From: Brachybacterium massiliense
Lineage (GTDB): Bacteria; Actinomycetota; Actinomycetes; Actinomycetales; Dermabacteraceae
Direction: 5' to 3'
DNA: 64,000 bases
Assembly: GCF_900184245.1 (NCBI RefSeq)
Contig: NZ_FXXB01000007.1
Location: forward strand, 434,001 to 498,000
Made by a program: the position numbers and the translations under genes. The notes below the pieces were generated by a model. It ran no database searches and had not been told where the DNA came from. It saw nothing but the letters and a program-made list of their open reading frames with translations. Below, in pieces: positions 8,050 to 20,661 of this stretch. Position 1 is the stretch's first letter, and each line of letters starts with the position of its first letter.

Positions 8050-9399
8050 TCAGCCGTTCTCCGCGTCCACCGCGGAGTGGACCACGAGCGAGGTGTACTC
8101 GTCGGGTGTGAGCGGGGTCTGCAGGGAATCGGGGATCTGCGGTTCGCCGGCGCCGAGGTGGGAGGCGATGATCACCGCGTGCAGCGGCGTGAAGCGGCCC
8201 TCCACGGGGGCGGCGCCCATGCGCTCGGCGAGCGCCTCCAGATCGGTCTCGGCGAGGAAGACGATGTCATCGGGCGCGAAATCTCCCTCGACCGGCAGGG
8301 CGCGCAGCAGGCCGTCGAGCTCCGTCGGATCGACGTCGCCCAGGGCTCGGGTCTCGTCGTCGGAGAACGCGCCGTCCACGGGAAGATCCGCGAGGGTGAG
8401 CCGACGCTCCTCGGCGCGCCCGGCGACCTCCTGCGCGGTCTCGCGCTCGGGCACGACGGCCCAGACCTTCTCCTCGTCGTGGTCCGTCGGCCCGGCCGGG
8501 AGCGGCGCCGGCTCGCTCGGAGGGGCCGACGGGGCGGCATCCTCGTACGCGGCGGGCTCCTCCGGGTCCAGCTCCGGGCTCAGGTGGCGTTTGCGGGCGA
8601 GGGCCCGCACCACGTCGCGCAGCTGAGCGGCGCGATGCAGCTGACCGCGCAGGTCCTTGCCGGTGGCGCGATGGTGGAGCTGGGCGGGGATCTCCTTGAC
8701 CCAGAACCCGTTGCTCAGCGCGTCGATGGTCAGGGAGGTCTCCACGCCCCAGCCCGGTGCGAGCGGGAGGCACGCCTCCCAGGTCTCGCGGGTGATGCAG
8801 CGGGTGCCGGAGAGCGGCTGGACCGGCTCCCAGCCGGTGGCGCGCTGGATGCCGCGGCGGGCGGTGCGCACCACCACGCCCATCCCGGCGGCGCCCTCCT
8901 GCGGGGGCAGCAGCGCGATGGCCATGTCCACGCCCTCGTCGAGCACGGCGTCCACGAGCGGCTGGGCCGCCTCGGCGGAGCCGCCCATGTCGGCGTCGAG
9001 GAACAGCAGGGCGCGGGGGATGCTCTCGCCCTGGTCGATCACGGGCAGCGGGCCGGTGTGCCCGGGCTCGCGCGGCTCGGCGTGCAGCTCCTCGGAGAAG
9101 CCCTCGCCGCCGTCGGCCCGTTCGGCATCCTCGCGCATCGCGACCATCTGCGCGCCGGTGGCCATCGCCGCGGCCTTGCCGCGGTTGGTCTTGTGGCGCA
9201 CCACGAGGGCGTCGGCCCCCATGGCGACCGCGGAGGTGGCGTCGGTGGAGCCGTCGTCGACGACCACCACCAGGTCCACGCCCGCGATCCGGCGGGCGGA
9301 CTCGATGGTGGCCTCGATCCGCTCCGCCTCGTTCTTGGCGGGGATCACGACGGCGACCCGCTCGGGGCGGTGCGCCGTCAGCGGCCCCGCAGTGCTCAT
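8050..9399 (-). CDS. Family 2 glycosyltransferase with a C-terminal threefold repeat
   Basis: Residues 14-290 form a GT-A glycosyltransferase: VAVVIPAKNEAERIEATI, VVVVDDGSTDAT, TNRGKAAAM, then LFLDADMGG with the D-A-D metal site at 135-137, and G-W-G-V-E-T-S-L-T near 225. It resembles glucosyl-3-phosphoglycerate synthases and other inverting soluble enzymes; donor and acceptor are unknown. After a Pro/Glu-rich linker the last 114 residues hold three copies of a roughly 29-residue unit: LPVDGAFSDDE (from 339), LPVEGDFAPDD (from 368), APVEGRFTPLH (from 397). I do not recognise that module. The start codon overlaps the stop of the DUF5926 gene by four bases, so the two are translationally coupled. 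Confidence 0.85.
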   Translation of the reverse strand: MSTAGPLTAHRPERVAVVIPAKNEAERIEATIESARRIAGVDLVVVVDDGSTDATSAVAMGADALVVRHKTNRGKAAAMATGAQMVAMREDAERADGGEGFSEELHAEPREPGHTGPLPVIDQGESIPRALLFLDADMGGSAEAAQPLVDAVLDEGVDMAIALLPPQEGAAGMGVVVRTARRGIQRATGWEPVQPLSGTRCITRETWEACLPLAPGWGVETSLTIDALSNGFWVKEIPAQLHHRATGKDLRGQLHRAAQLRDVVRALARKRHLSPELDPEEPAAYEDAAPSAPPSEPAPLPAGPTDHDEEKVWAVVPERETAQEVAGRAEERRLTLADLPVDGAFSDDETRALGDVDPTELDGLLRALPVEGDFAPDDIVFLAETDLEALAERMGAAPVEGRFTPLHAVIIASHLGAGEPQIPDSLQTPLTPDEYTSLVVHSAVDAENG

Positions 9400-10226
9400 C
9401 GCAGGGTCACCTGACGTGCCACGATGCCGCCGCGGGCGCGACGCTCGAGGGCGGTCAGCGGCTCGGTGGAGGTCAGCGCCTCCTCGAAGCGGGTGCGGAA
9501 CGCCTCCGCCTCGGCCTCCGCGGCCTCTGCGCCGGCGCCCTTGGGCAGGTCCCAGACAGGGATCGACAGGCCCTCGGCGCGGAAGGAGCCGACGTACTTC
9601 GCGCCCTCGCAGAGCGCGGACTCGCGGCGGGCGTGGAGGCGGGTGACCGCGTCGATCACCTTCTCCTCGTCGGCGTCGAGCACCCAGCGCACATGCTCCT
9701 TGGGGCCGGCGTCGACCCAGTAGGCGTGGGACAGGCCCGCGACGGGGCGGGTCTGCATGATGGAGTCGTTGGCCTGCGAGATCGCCTGCTCGATCTCCCC
9801 GGTGCGCTCGGCGCTGGGGTCGAGCCAGAACTCGAAGGTCTCCTGGACCTGGAGGGCGAAGTCGCCGCTGAGGTCGAGGATGTCCTGCAGGCGGGGCGCG
9901 TCCTCGTCGAGGGTGACGGTGGTGATGGGGCTGCCGGGCTCGAGCTCGGCGGCGAGCCGGATCGCCTGGCCGATGCCGCGCGAGAGGTCGCCTCCGGGGT
10001 AGCCGGCCTGGATGCCGACGGTGACGGTGCCGTCGGTGCGGCGCACGGCGGGCCAGGCCATCGGCAGGATCGTGGCGAGCTCGACGTCGAGGGAGCCGTA
10101 CTCCTCGGTGGTCTTCACGGCCATCGTCGCGGCCGGGATCAACTGGCGCATCGCCACGAAGTCCTGCTCATTGGGCAGGCCCTCGAAGGGACGGCGGACG
10201 AGGTCGTTGCTCGAGGAGGAACTCAT
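9396..10226 (-). CDS. DUF5926 family protein
   Basis: The 276-residue soluble protein matches the actinobacterial DUF5926 family as I remember it: an N-terminal LVRRPFEGLPNEQDFVAMRQLIPAATM, a central block, HAYWVDAGPKEHVRWVLDADEEKVIDA, and the ending A-R-G-G-I-V-A-R-Q-V-T-L-R. Family function is unknown; some database entries wrongly call it SecA-like because a SEC-C zinc motif occurs in longer members, and none is present here. TAGACT lies seven bases before the ATG, so the operon is probably leaderless. The downstream glycosyltransferase is coupled by a four-base ATGA overlap, which argues that the two proteins act together. Confidence 0.72.
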   Translation of the reverse strand: MSSSSSNDLVRRPFEGLPNEQDFVAMRQLIPAATMAVKTTEEYGSLDVELATILPMAWPAVRRTDGTVTVGIQAGYPGGDLSRGIGQAIRLAAELEPGSPITTVTLDEDAPRLQDILDLSGDFALQVQETFEFWLDPSAERTGEIEQAISQANDSIMQTRPVAGLSHAYWVDAGPKEHVRWVLDADEEKVIDAVTRLHARRESALCEGAKYVGSFRAEGLSIPVWDLPKGAGAEAAEAEAEAFRTRFEEALTSTEPLTALERRARGGIVARQVTLR

Positions 10227-10285
10227 GGCCGGAAGTCTACCGATCCGGGGGCGTGATCGCGCCGACCTCCCGCAACGGGGGCGGC

Positions 10286-10317
10286 GCGGGTCAGCGGGTC
10301 AGCGGGTCAGCGGGTCA
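10286..10317. repeat. Four tandem copies of an 8-bp unit that contains the lipoprotein stop codon
   Basis: GCGGGTCA is repeated four times without error; the minus-strand reading is TGACCCGC repeated. The third copy carries the TGA that ends the lipoprotein gene at 10307-10309, with one copy beyond it inside the coding end and two after it. Because 8 is not a multiple of 3, the repeated TGA falls in all three frames. Confidence 0.85.
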
Positions 10318-10807
10318 GCGAGGATTCTCCGCAGTCACTGTCCACCTCGACCTCGAGTCCGTGGAGGCGGATCGTGGTGACGCCCTTCCAGGAGTCGATC
10401 CGGAGCACGCCGCCCGCGGGGCCCGCCGTTTCGAAGCCGTAGGCCGAGCCTCCGGTGTACCCGGGGTCTCCGAGAGCGTCCAGCCCGTGCTCCTGCAGCA
10501 CCGCGTCGAGGCGCTGTTCGCGCTCGGCCCAGCCGGGATCGTCTTCAGGGAGCGCCAGCTCGGTAGTCCATTCCCCCGGGCGCCAGCGACAGATCCCCTC
10601 GTCATCCTCGGCCAGCGCTTCGCCCGTCGGCCCCTCCCAGGAGAGGTCTTCGTCGAGTGCGACTGCCTCCTGCAGCTCGACGACGAGCGCGTCGATCTCT
10701 TCGCGTGCTTCCTCCAGCGGGGCTGCAGTGCCTCCGCCTGCCGTGCATGCGGACATCATCATGACGAGCACTCCTCCCCACAGTCCTCGGACAGACCACC
10801 TCTGCAT
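10307..10807 (-). CDS. Small secreted lipoprotein, candidate immunity partner of the divergent protease
   Basis: The 166-residue product has a short signal peptide ending in the lipobox M-S-A-C, with the lipidated Cys at 21. The mature part is acidic (LEEAREEIDALVVELQEAV, then ICRWRPGEW, then VLRIDSWKGVTTIRL and a final acidic turn with a second Cys), and resembles small LppA-type actinobacterial lipoproteins. GAGGAGG stands five bases before the ATG. The gene is divergent from the calpain-like protease across about 100 bases, and both have lower GC than the surroundings. Small lipoproteins beside secreted toxins are often immunity proteins; that role here is inference. Its last codons and stop are made of an 8-bp tandem repeat. 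Confidence 0.75.
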   Translation of the reverse strand: MQRWSVRGLWGGVLVMMMSACTAGGGTAAPLEEAREEIDALVVELQEAVALDEDLSWEGPTGEALAEDDEGICRWRPGEWTTELALPEDDPGWAEREQRLDAVLQEHGLDALGDPGYTGGSAYGFETAGPAGGVLRIDSWKGVTTIRLHGLEVEVDSDCGESSLTR

Positions 10808-10906
10808 TCGCCCCTCCTCAGGCTCGCACCCACGCTATCCACAGCCCGGGCTCGGCACCAGCGCTTCCCAGTCATTGTGGGCGGAGCGAGGACATGAGAG
10901 AGAAAG

Positions 10907-12025
10907 ATGTTCTATGGGGCGGACACCACGAGCGTGCGGGACCATGCAGCGCGCTGCACGGACGGCGCCTCGAGGGTGCAGGACATCGCCGAACGGCTCC
11001 TGGCCGCCGTGCACGGCGTCCATTGGACCGGCCCCGACTTCGATCGCTTCGCCGTCGAAGCCCTGCGATCCACCGCTCTGATCACGGCGGCCGGAGCGGC
11101 GCTCACCGATCGAGCAGCCGAACTCCACCTTCACGCCGAGGAGCAGGACGGAGCAAGCACCCCCGATAGCGGCGCTGGGGAGAGCACCATCGCGGAGATC
11201 TCGCCCAAGACGTTCGCACAGCTGCTGCAGCGCATGGCGGAGGGTGATGGCGCCTCCGCAGAGGCGCTGCGCCTTCTGTTCGGCGCGGAAGGGAAGAGCA
11301 CGTCCGAGGACCTCGGCGGCTATCTCGACCCGGAACAGATCGACTCCCGAAGCATCGACCTCGACGACATCAAGCAGTTCTCCGCTGCGGAGGATCTCAG
11401 CCAGGGACGTATCGGCAACTGCTGGTTCCTCGCCTCTCTTGCCGCTGTGGCGGAGCAGAACCCTGAAGTGATCCAGGAGCACATCCGTCTCGTCGAAGGC
11501 GACACCCCCGAGTCGGACTATTGGGAGGTCGATCTCTGGGACGGTTCGGAATGGGTCACGCACGAGGTCACCCAGGACGAGATAGTCCGAGACGGTGTAC
11601 GGGACACCGATGGGGACATCACGTGGATGACCATCTATGAGCGTGCGGCCGTCGAGCATATGGGTGGCGAGTACGGAGACATCGAAAGGAACTTCGCCGG
11701 CAAGGGATTCGACATCGTCGCCGGTGACAACGGATCGATGTCGCTCAGCCTCAGCCTGGACTCGATCGAGTCGAAACTCGATGAAGGGCAGAGCGTCGTC
11801 ACGAGCACCCCGCCGGCGATCCCGCTGATCGGCCCGGCGGACGATGTCGTCCCCGGCCATGTCTACGTCGTGGATGAAGTGATCCGGCCGACGGACGGAT
11901 CCGAGCCGAGGATCAGGCTCATCAATCCCTGGGGAGACCCCCACGCGAGCAAGCCTGCGGTGCTCGAGCTGACGCAGAGCGAGTATCAGCGCAGTTTCGT
12001 CTCACATAACTCCCTCGCGCACTGA
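10907..12025 (+). CDS. Calpain-like (C2) cysteine protease with a WXG100-like N-terminus, candidate secreted toxin
   Basis: Residues 1-80 are helical with a W-T-G-P-D-F-D-R-F-A turn at 40-49, as in WXG100/LXG-type proteins sent out by type VII secretion. The protease domain holds the catalytic Cys in QGRIGNCWFLASLAAVA (C172), the His in PGHVYVVDEV (H318) and the Asn in LINPWG (N340), the triad of peptidase family C2. All three are intact. The coding DNA is clearly lower in GC than its neighbours, a sign of transfer. No ESX/type VII genes are in the window, so export would depend on a system elsewhere. GAGAGAGAAAG precedes the ATG. Calpain-like domains are known as toxin or effector domains; the real target is unknown. 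Confidence 0.82.
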   Translation: MFYGADTTSVRDHAARCTDGASRVQDIAERLLAAVHGVHWTGPDFDRFAVEALRSTALITAAGAALTDRAAELHLHAEEQDGASTPDSGAGESTIAEISPKTFAQLLQRMAEGDGASAEALRLLFGAEGKSTSEDLGGYLDPEQIDSRSIDLDDIKQFSAAEDLSQGRIGNCWFLASLAAVAEQNPEVIQEHIRLVEGDTPESDYWEVDLWDGSEWVTHEVTQDEIVRDGVRDTDGDITWMTIYERAAVEHMGGEYGDIERNFAGKGFDIVAGDNGSMSLSLSLDSIESKLDEGQSVVTSTPPAIPLIGPADDVVPGHVYVVDEVIRPTDGSEPRIRLINPWGDPHASKPAVLELTQSEYQRSFVSHNSLAH

Positions 12026-12058
12026 GCACGCCGCCCCCGCGTGCGCCCCGCCTCGCCC

Positions 12059-13114
12059 TCACACCACGTGCGTGCCGGCCTCCATCAGCTCGACGGCGCG
12101 CTCCTCGAGATCGAGCGGCAGGGTGCCGTCGAGCATGTGCAGGGCGAAGTCGTCGCTGAGGCGCTCGAAGAACAGCGTGCCGCGCACGGAGTTGCCGTGG
12201 AGGTCGAGCTGCGGGGCATAGCTGGCGACACCGAAGCGGGAGGGCAGCGCGGCGATGATGCCACCGCCGACGCCGGACTTCGCCGGCAGACCCACCTCGC
12301 TGACCCAGTCGCCGGCGTTGTCGTACATGCCGCAGGTGAGCATCACCGAGAGCACCTGGCGGGCGGCGACGCGGGAGAACACCTCCTGGCCGGTGAGCGG
12401 GTTGGTGCCGCCCGAGGCGAGGGTCGCGGCCATCACGGCGAGATCGGTGACGGTGGTCAGCACCGCGCAGCCTTCGATGTAGCCCGCGACCACCTCGGCG
12501 GCATCCTCGGTCATCGATCCGGCCGCGCGCAGCATGTAGGCGAGCGCCAGGTTTCGATCGGCCATCGTCATCTCGGTGTCACGGGTTTCGGTGTGCAGGT
12601 CCAGCGGCCTGCCCGCGGCGCCCTCGAGCACCGTGCGCAGGCGCTGGGTGCGCTCGCCCTGGGTGGCGCCGAGCATCGCGTGCGTGCGGATCGCGCCGAT
12701 GTTCACCAGCGGGTTCTTCGGCTTCTTGGTGTACGGGTCGAGGCTGAGGGCATTGAACTCCTCCCCCGTCGGCTCCTCGTCGACGACGGATTCGACGTAC
12801 TCCACGCCGTGCAGATCGATCGCCGCGCCGTAGGCGAAGGCCTTGGAGATCGACTGCATCGGGAAGGCGTGGCCGGTGCCCGAGGCGGTGATCTCGCCGT
12901 CGATCGTGCAGACGGCGACGCCCAGGTGGTCCTCCCGGGCGCCGGAGAGGAAGGACAGCTCGGGGATGTCGCCGTCCTCCTCCGCGCTGCCGGAGATGCC
13001 GCGGTCCAGGAGCACCAGGTCGCCGGGGTCGTGCGCATCGGCGACATCGGAGGTCCGCGCAGAGGCGAGGGCGGTGGTGAGTCGATCGAGGTACGTGGTC
13101 AGTGCGCTGGTCAC
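12059..13114 (-). CDS. glsA: Glutaminase
   Basis: The enzyme hydrolyses glutamine to glutamate and ammonia. The 351-residue product has the serine-dependent beta-lactamase-like fold with the S-x-x-K motif in FPMQSISKAFAYG (S88, K91), the PLVNIGAI segment that binds substrate, and GLPAKSGVGGGI near residue 275. It is slightly longer than the 300-310 residues of short bacterial glutaminases but lacks STAS or cyclic-nucleotide domains seen in some actinobacterial forms. It starts with GTG; TACCGT (13121-13126) lies six bases before it, giving a leaderless transcript. The promoter region is shared with the divergent amylopullulanase gene, whose upstream palindrome starts only 27 bases from this start codon. 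Confidence 0.94.
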   Translation of the reverse strand: MTSALTTYLDRLTTALASARTSDVADAHDPGDLVLLDRGISGSAEEDGDIPELSFLSGAREDHLGVAVCTIDGEITASGTGHAFPMQSISKAFAYGAAIDLHGVEYVESVVDEEPTGEEFNALSLDPYTKKPKNPLVNIGAIRTHAMLGATQGERTQRLRTVLEGAAGRPLDLHTETRDTEMTMADRNLALAYMLRAAGSMTEDAAEVVAGYIEGCAVLTTVTDLAVMAATLASGGTNPLTGQEVFSRVAARQVLSVMLTCGMYDNAGDWVSEVGLPAKSGVGGGIIAALPSRFGVASYAPQLDLHGNSVRGTLFFERLSDDFALHMLDGTLPLDLEERAVELMEAGTHVV

Positions 13115-13140
13115 GCCTCGACGGTACAGCCCCCACCGAC

Positions 13141-13156
13141 CTGAAAGTTCTTGCAG
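13141..13156. promoter_or_regulatory. Upstream 16-bp palindrome, maltose-regulator-type operator
   Basis: CTGAAAG-TT-CTTGCAG differs by one base from the perfect palindrome CTGCAAGTTCTTGCAG. Repeats of the TGCAAG/CTTGCA type are established in promoters of streptomycete alpha-amylase genes, where they mediate maltose induction through LacI-family MalR regulators. This copy lies just upstream of the -35 box and between the two divergent genes. Confidence 0.6.
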
Positions 13157-13171
13157 GTTTCACCGGGCCAC

Positions 13172-13200
13172 TTGAGCATCTGACCTGCGTTGCCTACGGT
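13172..13200 (+). promoter_or_regulatory. Probable promoter of the amylopullulanase gene
   Basis: TTGAGC and TACGGT are separated by 17 bases, a good match to a housekeeping sigma promoter. It lies between the two 16-bp palindromes and would give a leader of about 120 bases. That leader contains a run of nine C (13277-13285). Confidence 0.5.
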
Positions 13201-13236
13201 GGTGCCGACGCTCACTGCACAGCTGCAGTCAGCGTT

Positions 13237-13252
13237 ATGCAAGTTCTTGCAG
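13237..13252. promoter_or_regulatory. Downstream 16-bp palindrome, maltose-regulator-type operator
   Basis: ATGCAAG-TT-CTTGCAG is the second near-perfect copy of the palindrome, 96 bp from the first and about 30 bases past the expected transcription start. A repressor bound here would block transcription, and two copies flanking the promoter would allow a DNA loop. Confidence 0.62.
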
Positions 13253-13276
13253 GCCGGTGCTCCGCATTGCCTGCTT

Positions 13277-13285
13277 CCCCCCCCC
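13277..13285 (+). promoter_or_regulatory. Run of nine C in the amylopullulanase leader
   Basis: Nine consecutive C lie 44 bases before the start codon, between the downstream operator and the ribosome-binding site. Slippage here would change leader length only, so any effect on expression is less direct than for the run before the HNH gene. Confidence 0.35.
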
Positions 13286-13329
13286 GTCGGCCCCGGTCGA
13301 CGCCGTTGCCCGGACAGAGGAGTCCCCGC

Positions 13330-19488
<6,159 letters not shown>

Positions 19489-19561
19489 GCAGGAAGCCCA
19501 GCCCACCAGGGGCCGCTCCCCCTCCCCGCCCGGCCGGGCGCCAGCCCACCAGCCACGGGCA

Positions 19562-19781
19562 GAAAAGTTCCACTCACCTGGTACTTTCCGTCAGGTGGCC
19601 GGGCGGCCGGACGGGCGGCCGGGCGGCGGGTCTGCACGGCTTCCCTCCCCCGCCACAGGCCGAAACGTTCCACCACGGTGGTACTTTCCGTCGCGTGGCC
19701 GGGCCAGGAGGTCGCGGGCTACTGCCGGGGCCCCGCAGGCCTCCGCCACTCGGCGAAAGGTTCCGCGTCAGCGGAACTTCT
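19562..19781. repeat. Three imperfect hairpin repeats downstream of the amylopullulanase gene
   Basis: Copies at 19562-19588, 19662-19688 and 19754-19781 share the frame GAAA-N-GTTCC ... GG(T/A)AC-TTTC, each able to fold into a stem; the third is GTTCCGC-GTCA-GCGGAAC. Stem bases differ between copies while pairing is kept, which points to selection on structure. Each is followed by CGTC, two to three variable bases and TGGCCGG. Spacing is 100 and 92 bp. The whole 339-base gap (19489-19827) has no ORF I can support. Terminators, REP-like elements or protein sites are all possible. Confidence 0.6.
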
Positions 19782-19827
19782 CGTCACCTGGCCGGACGGG
19801 CAGAGTGGACAGTAGAGCGCCGACGAT

Positions 19828-20325
19828 CGGTTCCGGGTCCACCACGCGGCCTCGGTCGACGATGCCGTGGACGGCGCGGACATCATCACCACGTGCACGG
19901 CCGACAAGGCCCGAAACACGATCCTCGACCTCTCCCAGGTGCGGCCCGGCGTGCACCTGAACGCGATCGGCGGCGACTGCCCCGGCAAGACCGAGCTCGA
20001 CGCACGGATCCTCGAGCAGGCGGGGGTGTTCGTCGAGTTCACCCCGCAGACCCGCATCGAGGGCGAGATCCAACAGATGGCCCCCGACTTCCCCGCCACC
20101 GAGCTGTGGGAGGTGCTCACCGGCGCCGCACCGGGCCGCACGAGCGCCGAGCAGATCACGCTGTTCGACTCCGTCGGCTTCGCGATCTCGGACTTCGCGG
20201 CGCTGCGCTGCGCCCGCGACGCGACCGCCGGCAGCGACCTGCAGGACGAGGTGGACCTGGTGGCCCGACCCGACGACCCCAAGGACCTGTTCTCCCTGGT
20301 GGACGTCCTGGCCCCGGTGAGCTGA
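19828..20325 (+). pseudogene. Ornithine cyclodeaminase, 5'-truncated remnant
   Basis: The frame from FRVHHAASVDDAVDGADIITTCTADK to the stop matches the C-terminal half of the ornithine cyclodeaminase/mu-crystallin family: the NAD-domain segment, GVHLNAIGGDCPGKTELDARIL, VFVEFTPQTRIEGEIQQ, and FDSVGFAISDFAALR. About 165 residues remain of roughly 330 to 340, so the N-terminal substrate and first NAD-binding elements are missing. Upstream of the break lie the hairpin repeats, not the lost half. An internal ATG at 19867 exists but would make only a fragment. It is followed two bases later by a ctlX-like remnant, so the pair was an operon for arginine/ornithine/citrulline use. I regard both as dead. 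Confidence 0.78.
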
Positions 20326-20327
20326 GG

Positions 20328-20560
20328 ATGAGCGAGCAGGCGCCCTCCCACGTCGTGCTCGTCCGTCCCCACCATTTCCGTCCGAACCCGCAGACCGCGG
20401 CCGACAACGCCTTCCAGCACGAGCTCACGGCGTCGGGGAGAGGGTGCTGGCGATGTCGACTGGGCGGCGGCGCAGCTCAGCTCGTCGCAGCGGCGCGTGA
20501 TCGAGCGGTCGTGCCGGATCCTCGCGGTGCAGCGGTGCGCCGAGCCGTTGCTCCTCCCGC
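20328..20560 (+). pseudogene. Citrulline hydrolase CtlX-like remnant with internal deletion
   Basis: An ATG two bases after the cyclodeaminase stop opens MSEQAPSHVVLVRPHHF and continues R-P-N-P-Q-T-A-A-D-N-A-F-Q, the start of the CtlX branch of the amidinotransferase/arginine deiminase superfamily. Similarity stops after about 34 residues. A different frame about 25 bases on gives AQLSSSQRRVIERSCRILAV, like a segment close to the C-terminus of CtlX proteins, and then fades. So the middle of the gene has been deleted and the rest frameshifted. The remaining bases to 20661 show no supported gene. Family assignment of the first part is fairly firm; that of the second part is from memory and weaker. 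Confidence 0.6.
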
Positions 20561-20661
20561 ACGCACGGGGTACGGTCGGGCTCAGCTGTGACACGAGCGA
20601 CGACGAGGTGGATCGTGATCAACGCTTTGCCCTTCGTCCCCTTCTCCCGGGACGACCTCGG

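Noticed and set aside
19562..19781. Hairpin repeats considered as a CRISPR array
   Set aside because: Only three diverged copies, repeat and spacing lengths are wrong, and no cas genes are near.
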